Origin: Azospira restricta
GTDB lineage: Bacteria; Pseudomonadota; Gammaproteobacteria; Burkholderiales; Rhodocyclaceae
Length of the DNA stretch: 64,000 nt
Reading direction: 5' to 3'
Assembly (NCBI RefSeq): GCF_016858125.1
Contig: NZ_CP064781.1
Span: 1,054,001 to 1,118,000 of the forward strand
Shown: positions 49,777 through 57,345 of the stretch, one piece after another
How positions within the stretch are numbered: position 1 is the first letter of the stretch
Layout of the letters: each line of letters opens with the position of its first letter
Program-made: the position numbers and the translations under genes
Notes under the pieces: generated by a model
What the model was told of the DNA's origin: nothing
Seen by the model: only the letters and a program-made list of their open reading frames with translations
Databases searched by the model: none

Positions 49777-50148
49777 CTAGTCCTCGCCGACCAGTGCCGC
49801 CAGCTCGCGTTCGAGCAGCGCGGTGTCGCCGAGGTTGAGCTCGACCAGCCGGCGCAGGTGGGTCGCGCTGTCGAGGTCGATGCTGTGGCAGGCCAGCCCG
49901 AGGAAGGGACCGTCGAGGTGGGCGACGGTGCCCTGCATGCGGATCAGCGCGTCGAGCTGGCCGAGGCGCACGTGCAGCACGCAGTTGTCGCCGATGCCGG
50001 GCTGCGGGCCGCTGCCCTTGTGCCGCAGCAGCGCACCGCGCAGCGACAGGTCGACGACGGCGACCTCGTCCTGGCCGCCGCCGCAGACGAGCTGCCCGGG
50101 GGCGTGGAAGGCGATGCGGGAAAACTGGCGGCGGTTGCTGGCGGTCAT
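49777..50148 (-). CDS. PilZ-domain c-di-GMP-binding protein
   Basis: A 123-residue single-domain PilZ protein. The c-di-GMP-binding residues are present: RQFSR (R7-x3-R11) at the N-terminus and DLSLRG (33-38, D-x-S-x-x-G) in the first strands. It is likely a free-standing effector. It fits a genome rich in GGDEF/EAL proteins; its partner cannot be inferred. It lies between the transporter and queE, transcribed like queE with 26 bases between. Confidence 0.88.
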   Translation of the reverse strand: MTASNRRQFSRIAFHAPGQLVCGGGQDEVAVVDLSLRGALLRHKGSGPQPGIGDNCVLHVRLGQLDALIRMQGTVAHLDGPFLGLACHSIDLDSATHLRRLVELNLGDTALLERELAALVGED

Positions 50149-50174
50149 GGCGGCGCGCTCCTTCGCGGGAAGGA

Positions 50175-50846
50175 CTACTTGCCGCGCATGTTACCCCAAA
50201 GCACCTTGTGCAGCTGCAGCTGGAAGCGCACCGGCAGCCGGTCGGCGAGGATCCAGTCGGCGAGCTCGCCCGGCGCGAGCTTCCCCTGCACCGGCGACAG
50301 CAGCACCGGGCAGCGGTCGGCGAGGCGGTGCTCGGCGATGATGCCGCGCGCCCATTCGTAGTCGGCGCGGTCGGCGACGACGATCTTCACCTCGTCGTGC
50401 GCGGTCAGGAGCGGCAGGTTGTCCCAGCGGTTCTTGTCGGCCTCGCCCGAGCCCGGGGCCTTGAGGTCCATGATGCGCGAGACGCGCGCATCGACACCGC
50501 CGATATCCAGCGCGCCGGAGGTTTCCAGCGAGACGTCGAAGCCGGCGTCGCACAGCGCGGCGAGTAGCGGCAGGCAGTTCTTCTGTGCCAGCGGCTCGCC
50601 GCCGGTGACGCAGACGGTGCGCGTGCCCTGGCGGCCCGCCTCGGCGACGACCTCGGCGATCGTCCGCGTCTCGCCGCCGGTGAATGCGTATTCGGTGTCG
50701 CACCAGGCGCAGCGCAGCGGGCAGCCGGTGAGGCGGATGAACACCGTCGGTAGCCCGACGCGCGAGCTTTCCCCCTGCAGCGAAAAGAAGATCTCGCTGA
50801 CGCGCACGCTCGGCGGCGTCAGCGCGGTGACGGCCGGGAGCTTCAC
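50175..50846 (-). CDS. queE: 7-carboxy-7-deazaguanine synthase
   Basis: A 223-residue radical SAM enzyme with the 4Fe-4S motif CPLRCAWCDTEYAF (CxxxCxxC, ~42-50) and the compact core ending QLQLHKVLWGNMRGK. It turns 6-carboxytetrahydropterin to 7-carboxy-7-deazaguanine in the queuosine pathway, the step before QueC. It overlaps the cpoB stop by 4 bases, making it the last gene of the Tol-Pal operon here; this neighbourhood is common in Betaproteobacteria and other Proteobacteria. Confidence 0.95.
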   Translation of the reverse strand: MKLPAVTALTPPSVRVSEIFFSLQGESSRVGLPTVFIRLTGCPLRCAWCDTEYAFTGGETRTIAEVVAEAGRQGTRTVCVTGGEPLAQKNCLPLLAALCDAGFDVSLETSGALDIGGVDARVSRIMDLKAPGSGEADKNRWDNLPLLTAHDEVKIVVADRADYEWARGIIAEHRLADRCPVLLSPVQGKLAPGELADWILADRLPVRFQLQLHKVLWGNMRGK

Positions 50847-51598
50847 TTCTTCTTCAGGCGCTGGCTGGCGGTGGCGGCGGCCGGCGAGCCGGGGTACTTG
50901 GCGACCAGCATCTCCAGCGTCTGCTTCGCCGTCTTGGCGTCGCCGAGCTCCTGCTGGCAGGTCGACATGTTGAGCATCGCGTCGGCGGCCTTGGCGTGGC
51001 TGCCCCAGCGCGCGACGACGACCTTCTGCGCGTCGATCGCCTTCTTGCAGTCGCGCAGTCCGTAATGCGAATTGCCCAGCCAGTACTGCGCCGACGGCGC
51101 CAGGTCGCTGTCCGGGTGATCCTTGACGAAGGCGTCGAAGGCAGCGGCCGACTCCTTGTACTTGCCGGCCTTGAACAGGTTCAGCGCGGCCTCGTAGGCG
51201 CGGGCCTCTTCGGCCGGGTCGGCCTTCTTCGCCGCCGGCGGCGGGGCGGCCTCGTCGGCGGCGGCCGGGGCGGCGGCGCTGGTCTCGAACTTGCGCAGGC
51301 GGCCGTCGAGGTCGATGTAGAAGTCCTGCTGGCGCTTCTTCGCGGTGTCGAGCTCGTAGGTCAGCGTCTCGACCTGGCCGCGCAGGCGCGCGACCTCGCC
51401 CTTCAGCGCCTCGATCTGGTTGGCGAGGTCGAGCTGGGCCTTGCTCTGCGTGTCGAAGCGCTCGTTGCTGCGCGTGCGCAGCTCGGCGATCTGCCGCCGC
51501 GCCTCGTCGTCGTCGAACAGCGCCCAGGCCGGCGCCGCGGCGCCGGCGAGGACGCCGGCGGCCGCGACGGCGAGGACGATGCGGCGCGGCGACCTCAC
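50843..51598 (-). CDS. cpoB: Tol-Pal-associated periplasmic coordinator CpoB/YbgF
   Basis: A 251-residue periplasmic protein with a signal peptide (residues 1-26, ending PAWA), a coiled-coil trimerisation region (~33-90) and a C-terminal TPR domain (~130-251, with AYEAALNLFKAGKYKESAAAFDAFVKDHP). CpoB coordinates Tol-mediated outer membrane constriction with PBP1B-driven septal synthesis. It begins with GTG, two bases after the pal stop. A linker rich in Ala/Pro (APAAADEAAPPPAAKK) separates the two parts. Confidence 0.93.
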   Translation of the reverse strand: MRSPRRIVLAVAAAGVLAGAAAPAWALFDDDEARRQIAELRTRSNERFDTQSKAQLDLANQIEALKGEVARLRGQVETLTYELDTAKKRQQDFYIDLDGRLRKFETSAAAPAAADEAAPPPAAKKADPAEEARAYEAALNLFKAGKYKESAAAFDAFVKDHPDSDLAPSAQYWLGNSHYGLRDCKKAIDAQKVVVARWGSHAKAADAMLNMSTCQQELGDAKTAKQTLEMLVAKYPGSPAAATASQRLKKK

Positions 51599-51600
51599 GA

Positions 51601-52122
51601 TCAGAACTCGCCGGAGTAGAGCATGTCGCCGCGGCGGTTCTTCGCCCAGCAGGCTTCGCTCTGGTCGACGCAGGACGGCTTCTCTTCGCCGAGGCTGACC
51701 GACTCGACCTGGTCTTCGCGGGCGCCGAGCAGGACCAGCGCCTTCTTCACCGCGTCGGCGCGCTTCTGGCCGAGGGCGAGGTTGTACTCGCGGCTGCCGC
51801 GCTCGTCGGTGTTGCCCTGGATCAGCATCTTGAACTGGCGGTTGTTGACCAGGAACTTGGCATGGGCGGCGACCAGGTCCTTGTGCTCGGGCTTGATCTC
51901 GAACTTGTCGTAGTCGAAGTAGACGCTGCGCTTCGACAGGATGCTCTTCGGATCGGTCAGCTCGGGCGGCAGCTGGACGCCGCTGACGCCGCCGGCGGTC
52001 ACGGTCTTGACGCCGTCACGGCCTTCGACCGGGGCGCCGCTCTGTTCGGCGCCGGTATCGGGGGTGGAGCTGCAGCCGGCGATGAGCACGGCGAGCAGGG
52101 CGGGGATAATCAGCTTTTTCAT
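51601..52122 (-). CDS. pal: Peptidoglycan-associated lipoprotein Pal
   Basis: A 173-residue lipoprotein with lipobox LIAGC (Cys17) after a short signal sequence. The OmpA-like C-terminal domain includes VYFDYDKFEIKPEHKDLVAAHAKFL and the peptidoglycan-binding GNTDERGSREYNLALGQKRADAVKK. It anchors the outer membrane to peptidoglycan and interacts with TolB. The start is supported by a GGAGAA upstream. C-terminal residues CWAKNRRGD are a variation beyond the E. coli protein. Confidence 0.96.
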   Translation of the reverse strand: MKKLIIPALLAVLIAGCSSTPDTGAEQSGAPVEGRDGVKTVTAGGVSGVQLPPELTDPKSILSKRSVYFDYDKFEIKPEHKDLVAAHAKFLVNNRQFKMLIQGNTDERGSREYNLALGQKRADAVKKALVLLGAREDQVESVSLGEEKPSCVDQSEACWAKNRRGDMLYSGEF

Positions 52123-52173
52123 CGGTACTTCTCCTGCGCAAATATGCGGAATGGTTGAAAACGAAGGGGGAAA

Positions 52174-53448
52174 CTATTTCTGGTACGGACCCCAGGCCGG
52201 CTCGCGCACGTCGCCGGCGGCGATCGACAGGCGCTGCTTGATGCGGCCGTCGACGGAGACCGCGGAGAGCACGCCGCGGCCGCCGATCTCGGTGGCGATC
52301 AGGATCATCCGGCCGTTCGGCGCGAAGCTCGGCGACTCGTCCTTGTGCGAGTCGGTGAGCACCTGCACCTGGCGGCTGGCGAGGTCCATCACCGCGAGGC
52401 GGAAGCCGCCGTTGCCGCGCGTGATGAAGGCCATCGAGCGGCCGTCGGGCGACAGGCGCGGGGTGACGTTGTAGCTGCCCTCGAAGGTGACGCGCTGGAC
52501 CTCGCCGCCGCCGGCCGCGACGCGGTAGATCTGCGGGCTGCCGCCGCGGTCCGAGGTGAAATAGACATGCTGGCCGTCGCGCGAGAACTGCGGCTCGGTG
52601 TCGATCGCGCCGGACGAGGTCAGGCGCTGCACGCCGGAGCCGTCGGCATTGACCGTGAACAGTTGCGAGCCGCCGTCCTTGGTCAGCACCACGGCCAGCT
52701 TGCGGCCGTCCGGCGACCACGCCGGCGCCGAGTTGGAGCCCTTGAAGTTGGCGACGACGACGCGCTTGCCGGTGGCCAGCGAATGGACGTAGATCACCGG
52801 CTTCTTGTTCTCGAACGAGACGTAGGCCAGCCGGCCGCCGTCCGGCGACCAGGCCGGCGAGATGATCGGCTCCTTCGAGATCAGCGCCGCCTGCGCGTTC
52901 TGGCCGTCGGCGTCGGCGATCTGCAGCTCGAAGCGGCCGGGGCCGGCCTTCACCACGTAGGCGATGCGCGTCGAGAAGACGCCGGGCTCGCCGGTCAGCT
53001 TCTCGTAGATCACGTCGGCGATGCGGTGGCCGGCGGCGCGCAGCTGCGGCGCGCCGGTGACGAAGGCGGCGCCGGCGAGCTGCGCCTGCTTGTTGGTGTC
53101 GAACAGCCGGAAGCGCGATTCGTAGCGGCCATCGGCGGTGCCGCCGATGCTGCCGGCGGCGACCGCGTCGGCGCCGCGGCCGCGGGCGGCGGCGAAGTCG
53201 ATCGTACTCGCTTCGGTCAGCGGCGACTGCGCCTGCTCGACCAGCTTGAACATCCCCGAGCGCTCGAGGTCGCCGCGGATCACCGAGGTCAGCGCGCGCG
53301 AGACGCCGGCCTCGCCGCCGAAGTCGGCGATGGTCACCGGGATGCGGTTGGCGCCGGCGCCGGTGACCTCGATCGAGAGCTGGGCCTGTGCGGCAAGGCT
53401 GAAGGCCGCCGCGCATGCGACGGCAAGCTGGCGGAAAGGACGGATCAT
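52174..53448 (-). CDS. tolB: Tol-Pal beta-propeller protein TolB
   Basis: A 424-residue periplasmic protein with signal peptide (1-21, ending AAQA) and a six-bladed propeller of WD40/TolB repeats: recurrent SPDGRxxA(F/Y)xS(x)R motifs such as APAWSPDGRKLAVV, FSRDGQHVYFTSDRGG and LSPDGRSMAFI. The N-terminal domain (~25-160) binds TolA. An upstream in-frame extension of 26 codons lacks a signal peptide; the ATG at 53448 is correct. It lies 51 bases upstream of pal and 40 bases after tolA. Confidence 0.95.
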   Translation of the reverse strand: MIRPFRQLAVACAAAFSLAAQAQLSIEVTGAGANRIPVTIADFGGEAGVSRALTSVIRGDLERSGMFKLVEQAQSPLTEASTIDFAAARGRGADAVAAGSIGGTADGRYESRFRLFDTNKQAQLAGAAFVTGAPQLRAAGHRIADVIYEKLTGEPGVFSTRIAYVVKAGPGRFELQIADADGQNAQAALISKEPIISPAWSPDGGRLAYVSFENKKPVIYVHSLATGKRVVVANFKGSNSAPAWSPDGRKLAVVLTKDGGSQLFTVNADGSGVQRLTSSGAIDTEPQFSRDGQHVYFTSDRGGSPQIYRVAAGGGEVQRVTFEGSYNVTPRLSPDGRSMAFITRGNGGFRLAVMDLASRQVQVLTDSHKDESPSFAPNGRMILIATEIGGRGVLSAVSVDGRIKQRLSIAAGDVREPAWGPYQK

Positions 53449-53488
53449 CGCGGGTGTTTCTCCGGGAAAGGCGTGATTATACCGGTAC

Positions 53489-54280
53489 TTACTCGTCGAA
53501 CGGCCGGTAGCGGATCTCCAGCACACGCTGGAAAAGCTCCGGCTGGTCGGGTTTGGGCAGCGGCGAGGACTTGAGGATCGCGCGCTCGATCGCGGCGTCG
53601 AGGTTGGGGTTGCCGCTCGAGCGCTTCATGCGCACCGCGATGACCTCGCCCGACGGCAGCTGCGTGACCTCGAACAGCGCTTCCGGGTTGCCCTGGATCG
53701 CCGGCGGCAGCACGATGTTGCCGCGGATCTTGCCGCGGATCTTGCCGGCGTAGTCGGCCAGCCCGCGGCTCTTCGCGGCGGCCGCCTGCTCGGCGCGCGC
53801 CTCGGCCAGCGCCCGCGTCTCGGCTTCCGCGCGCGCGGCCTGCTGCTGCATGCGCTTCTGCTGCTCGAGCTGCTTCTGCTCGCGCTTCAGCTCCTCGTCG
53901 AACGAGGGGCGCGGCGGTTCCGGCTTCTTCGGTTCGACCTTCTTCGGCTCTTCCTTCTTCGGCGGCTCCGGCGGCTTCTTCTTTTTCTCCTCCTTCACCG
54001 CGATCTCGGGCTTCGGCTCCGGCTTCGGTTCGGGCTTGGGCTCGACCCTAGGTTCCGGTTTCGGCTCGGGCTTCGGCTCCGGCTTTTCCTCCGCTGGCGG
54101 AGGCGGCGCCGGGCGCGCGGCGGGAACGTTGTCCCACAGCTCGACCTCGACCGCGGCCGGCGTCCGGCTCTTCCACTGCACGCCGACGAACAGCGCGACG
54201 ACGAGCGCCAGGTGGACGCCGGCGGCGAGCGCCAGCGACTTCCACTTTTCGCCGTCGTCCTGGGGGTAGGGGAGGATCAT
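53489..54280 (-). CDS. tolA: Tol-Pal spanning protein TolA
   Basis: A 263-residue inner-membrane-anchored protein. One N-terminal membrane helix (~16-34) is followed by a proline/lysine/glutamate-rich spacer with PEPKPEPKP and KEEPKKVEPKK runs (~62-125), then an alanine-rich helix (~135-175) and a TonB-like C-terminal domain (~180-263, LPPAIQGNPEALFEVTQLPSGEV). It passes energy from TolQR to TolB-Pal. The spacer is much shorter than that of E. coli TolA (~421 residues total). Overlaps tolR by 4 bases. Confidence 0.93.
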   Translation of the reverse strand: MILPYPQDDGEKWKSLALAAGVHLALVVALFVGVQWKSRTPAAVEVELWDNVPAARPAPPPPAEEKPEPKPEPKPEPRVEPKPEPKPEPKPEIAVKEEKKKKPPEPPKKEEPKKVEPKKPEPPRPSFDEELKREQKQLEQQKRMQQQAARAEAETRALAEARAEQAAAAKSRGLADYAGKIRGKIRGNIVLPPAIQGNPEALFEVTQLPSGEVIAVRMKRSSGNPNLDAAIERAILKSSPLPKPDQPELFQRVLEIRYRPFDE

Positions 54281-54678
54281 TGCTTGCGTACGGTCTCCAG
54301 CCCGACGCGCTTGATGTCGAGCTGCTTGATGCCGTCGAGCACGTCGAGCACGGCCTCGTACTTCGCGTTGCGGTCGCCGGCGACGAGCACTGCCAGTTCC
54401 GGGTTCTTCGCCTGCTCGGCGCGCAGGTAGCTGGCCAGCCCGGCGCGGTCGACGCCGTGGTCGTTGCCCTTCGCGTCCTTGACCGCGATGCCGCCGTCGG
54501 CCTTGACCAGCACGCGCGTCGGGTTGCTCGGCACCTGCGAGCTCTTGCCCGTGGACGGCAGGTCCACCGAGCCGGTCGTCATCATCGGCGCCGCCACCAT
54601 GAAGATGACCAGCAGCACCAGCATGACGTCGATGTAGGGGACGACGTTGATCTCGTTTTTCAGGCGGCGCGGGCGCAT
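54277..54678 (-). CDS. tolR: Tol-Pal biopolymer transport protein TolR
   Basis: A 133-residue ExbD/TolR protein. One N-terminal helix (VPYIDVMLVLLVIFMVAAPMM, ~14-34) contains the proton-path Asp in YIDVMLVLL, followed by a periplasmic domain ending in DVLDGIKQLDIKRVGLETV. It forms the motor with TolQ. Start lies 4 bases after the tolQ stop. Confidence 0.95.
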   Translation of the reverse strand: MRPRRLKNEINVVPYIDVMLVLLVIFMVAAPMMTTGSVDLPSTGKSSQVPSNPTRVLVKADGGIAVKDAKGNDHGVDRAGLASYLRAEQAKNPELAVLVAGDRNAKYEAVLDVLDGIKQLDIKRVGLETVRKQ

Positions 54679-54682
54679 GGCC

Positions 54683-55360
54683 TTATCTCATCTGCCGCTG
54701 CAGGATGTTCGAGAACTCCTCCTGGAAGGACTCGAAGCGGGTGGCGAGGCGGTCGATGTCGTGCGAGAAGCGGTTGTAGGCGAGCACCGCCGGGATCGCC
54801 GCGAACAGGCCGATGGCGGTGGCGACCAGCGCCTCGGCGATGCCCGGGGCGACCGAGGCGAGCGTCGCCTGGCCGACGTTGGCGAGCGCGCGGAAGGCGT
54901 GCATGATCCCCCACACCGTGCCGAACAGGCCGATGTACGGCGACACCGAGCCGACCGAGGCGAGGAAGGCGAGGTGCGCCTCGAGTTCGTCGAGCTCGCG
55001 CTGGTAGGTGGCGCGCATCGCGCGCCGCGAACCGTCGACGATGTCCTTCGCCTCCAGGTTCTTCTGCCCGCGCAGCTTGGTGAATTCGCGGAAGCCGGCC
55101 TCGAAGATGCGTTCCATGCTGCCGGCGTGGTGGCGGTCGTTCACCGCGCTGTTGAACAGCGAGTTGAGATCGCCGCCGGACCAGAAGTCGCGCTCGAACT
55201 GCTCGGCCTTGCGGCGCTGCAGCTTCACCGCGTAGTACTTGCGGAAGATGTAGTACCAGCTCATGAAGGAGACGCCGGCGAGCAGCGCCATCACCGCCTG
55301 GACGACGGCGCTGGCGTTGAGGATCAGGTGCAGGATCGACAGGTCTTGCGTGACGTTCAT
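54683..55360 (-). CDS. tolQ: Tol-Pal proton channel TolQ
   Basis: A 225-residue ExbB/TolQ protein with three membrane helices (~18-40, ~130-155, ~170-190). The conserved [26 protein letters not shown] and [26 protein letters not shown] are present. It forms the proton-driven motor with TolR. A long upstream frame overlaps ybgC and is a shadow; the ATG at 55360 overlaps the ybgC stop by 4 bases. Confidence 0.95.
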   Translation of the reverse strand: MNVTQDLSILHLILNASAVVQAVMALLAGVSFMSWYYIFRKYYAVKLQRRKAEQFERDFWSGGDLNSLFNSAVNDRHHAGSMERIFEAGFREFTKLRGQKNLEAKDIVDGSRRAMRATYQRELDELEAHLAFLASVGSVSPYIGLFGTVWGIMHAFRALANVGQATLASVAPGIAEALVATAIGLFAAIPAVLAYNRFSHDIDRLATRFESFQEEFSNILQRQMR

Positions 55361-55794
55361 TGCAGGGTCTCCAGCTGGGCGCGCAGCCAGTCGGGAATCG
55401 GGGCGGACTTGAATTTGGCGAAATCGACGCAGACGATCTGCACCGTGGCGGTGGCGAGCTCGGTCCAGCTGCCGTCGGCTTCCTGGCGTCGGGCGTGCTG
55501 GCGGAAGACGATCTGGCTGCGGCCGAGCTTGTCGACCTCGAGCCCGATCTGCAGCAGGTCGTCGAGGCGGCCGGGGCGCAGGTAGTCGATGTTGATGTTG
55601 CGCACGACGAAGACGAGATTGTGCTCGTCGATCAGGTTCTGCTGGTTGTGCCCGAGCTGGCGCAGCCATTCGGTGCGGCAGCGCTCGAAGAGATCGAGGT
55701 ATTTCGAGTGGTACACGACGCCGCCGGCGTCGGTTTCCGCGTAGTAGATGCGGACCGGAATCGTGAAGGCGTTCGGCTTCTGTTCGTGCTTCAT
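55357..55794 (-). CDS. ybgC: Acyl-CoA thioesterase YbgC, Tol-Pal operon head
   Basis: A 145-residue hotdog thioesterase. The catalytic block [28 protein letters not shown] (Asp22 by homology, ~17-44) is intact. In E. coli YbgC hydrolyses acyl-CoA and is linked to phospholipid metabolism at the inner membrane. It opens the operon ybgC-tolQRAB-pal-cpoB-queE, all on the minus strand. The AT-rich region 55795-55873 upstream contains TAAAAT (55806-55801) that may serve as -10, giving little leader. Confidence 0.93.
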   Translation of the reverse strand: MKHEQKPNAFTIPVRIYYAETDAGGVVYHSKYLDLFERCRTEWLRQLGHNQQNLIDEHNLVFVVRNINIDYLRPGRLDDLLQIGLEVDKLGRSQIVFRQHARRQEADGSWTELATATVQIVCVDFAKFKSAPIPDWLRAQLETLQ

Positions 55795-55873
55795 CGGCGA
55801 ATTTTAACTTACTGGGTGAGTGTTCGTTTGTAACAGTTTGTTATTTAAGCAAGTTCGCTGCTGCGGAAATCGC
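55795..55873 (-). promoter_or_regulatory. AT-rich upstream region of the Tol-Pal operon
   Basis: A clearly AT-richer stretch separates ybgC from the response regulator gene. TAAAAT at 55806-55801 is a -10 candidate but lies only ~7 bases from the ybgC start; a second site further upstream (TTGCTT near 55852-55847 as -35) is also possible. No -35/-10 pair is convincing, so this is marked as the likely promoter region, not as a mapped promoter. Confidence 0.35.
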
Positions 55874-57196
55874 TCAGGCTTCCTCGTTGTAGCGGCGCAG
55901 CTTGCGCCACAGCGAGACGCGGTCGATGCCCAGCAGCTGCGCCGCGAGCGCGCGGTTGCCGCCGGTGTGCTCGAGCGCCTTGAGGATGTGCTCGCGCTCC
56001 AGTTCCTCCAGCGTCTTGATCGCCGGCGCCTCGCCGGCAGCGGGGGCGGCCGGGTTGCCGAGCGCCTCCGGCAGCAGGTCGGCGGTCAATGCCTGGCCGC
56101 CGGCGAGCGCGACGCCGCGCTCGATGATACTTTCCAGTTCGCGCAGGTTGCCCGGGAAGCCATAGGCGAGCAGGCGGTCGAAGGCTTCCGGCGCGATCTC
56201 GGAAACCGGCTTGCCCATGCGCTGCGCGGCGCGGGTGAGGAAGTGCATGGCCAGCTGCGGGATGTCGCCGCGCCGCTTGCGGAGCGGCGGCAGGTTGAGC
56301 GTGACCACCGCCAGGCGGAAGAAGAGGTCCTGGCGGAAGGCGCTTTCCTCGGCCAGCGCGGCAAGGTCCTGGGTGCTGGCGGCGACCGTGCGGACGTCCG
56401 CCGGGCGCGCCTGGCTCTCGCCCTGGCGCACGAACTCGCCGTCCTGCACCAGGCGCAAGAGGCGCGGCTGCAGCGCCGCCGGCACCGCCGCCACTTCGTC
56501 AAGGAACAGCGTGCCGGCGGCGGCGGCCTCGACCGCTCCGGGCGTGCCGTCCTGGCCGAACAGCTCGGCGGCGAGCGCATCCTCGCCGAGCGTGCCGCAG
56601 CTGACGGCGACGAAGGCGCCGCGGCGGCCGCTCTTCTCGTGCAGATGGCGGGCCAGTGCCTCGCGGCCGGTGCCCCGCTCGCCGACGATCAGCACGCCGC
56701 AGTCGGTGGCGGCGACGCCGTCGGCGGTGCCGAGCACGGCGAGCATGTCCGGGTTGCTGGAGATGATGCGCGGCGCCGTCGTCGCCTGGTCGAGCGCCGC
56801 CTTCAGCGACGCGTTCTCGCGCTTCAGCGCCGCCTTCTGCGTCGCCTCGCCGACGATCTTGCGGACGTCGGGCAGGCGGAACGGCTTCTCGACGTAGTAG
56901 AAGGCGCCGTTGGTCATCGCCTCGACCGCCGAGCTGGCGTTGGCGTGCGCGGTGATCATCACCACCTCGGTCTCCGGCCAGCGGCTCTTGGTCTGCCGCA
57001 GCAGCTCGAGGCCGTCGATGCCGGGCATGCGCAGGTCGGTCAGCACCAGCTGGTAGCGGGCCTCGGCCAGTAGCGCCAGCGCGGCGGCGCCGTCCGCCGC
57101 GCAATCGACCTGGTAGCCCTCGCGCTCCAGCACGTGCGACAGGTTGCGGCGGGCGATTTCCTCGTCGTCGACGACCAGGATGCGTCCTTTGTTCAT
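55874..57196 (-). CDS. NtrC-family response regulator lacking GAFTGA
   Basis: A 440-residue protein with a receiver domain (Asp54 in LVLTDLRMPGIDG), an AAA+ domain (~145-370) and a Fis-type helix-turn-helix (NRALAAQLLGIDRVSLWRKLRR, ~415-436). The AAA+ part is unusual. Walker A reads GERGTGRE (172-179) with Arg where Lys binds phosphate in relatives. The region 211-235 goes directly from ELFGQDG to TPGAVEAAAAGTLFLDEV, so the loop bearing GAFTGA, which contacts sigma54, is missing. Walker B (FLDEV) and the Arg finger region (FRQDLFFRLA) remain. It probably does not activate sigma54 promoters and may act by binding DNA alone. The kinase gene precedes it. Confidence 0.88.
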   Translation of the reverse strand: MNKGRILVVDDEEIARRNLSHVLEREGYQVDCAADGAAALALLAEARYQLVLTDLRMPGIDGLELLRQTKSRWPETEVVMITAHANASSAVEAMTNGAFYYVEKPFRLPDVRKIVGEATQKAALKRENASLKAALDQATTAPRIISSNPDMLAVLGTADGVAATDCGVLIVGERGTGREALARHLHEKSGRRGAFVAVSCGTLGEDALAAELFGQDGTPGAVEAAAAGTLFLDEVAAVPAALQPRLLRLVQDGEFVRQGESQARPADVRTVAASTQDLAALAEESAFRQDLFFRLAVVTLNLPPLRKRRGDIPQLAMHFLTRAAQRMGKPVSEIAPEAFDRLLAYGFPGNLRELESIIERGVALAGGQALTADLLPEALGNPAAPAAGEAPAIKTLEELEREHILKALEHTGGNRALAAQLLGIDRVSLWRKLRRYNEEA

Positions 57197-57202
57197 GGCT
57201 GT

Positions 57203-57345
57203 GCCTCCTGAAGGGGCGCCCCGAGGGCGGCATGCGCCTCCCTTGGGGGGGTGAGGTCGGGAATTCGCGGCGCACCGCGCCGTGCCGACCGAACGGGCTG
57301 GCCGTCGCGGCAAGCCCTTCGCGAACATTGAGCGTGGGGGTACAT
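57203..57345. repeat. Intergenic repeat, copy A
   Basis: About 143 bases in the gap between the kinase and regulator genes that closely match 61397-61535 in the same orientation (about 80 percent by eye, with long shared runs such as GGGGGGGTGAGGT, TTCGCGGCGC and AAGCCCTTCGCGAA). It contains GC-rich inverted segments (AACGGGCT...CAAGCCC). It appears to be a dispersed non-coding element rather than a gene remnant. Confidence 0.75.

Noticed and set aside
53930-54080. Repetitive GGCTTCGGCTCCGG-like units
   Set aside because: They encode the Pro-Glu-Lys spacer of TolA, a normal low-complexity segment of that protein.
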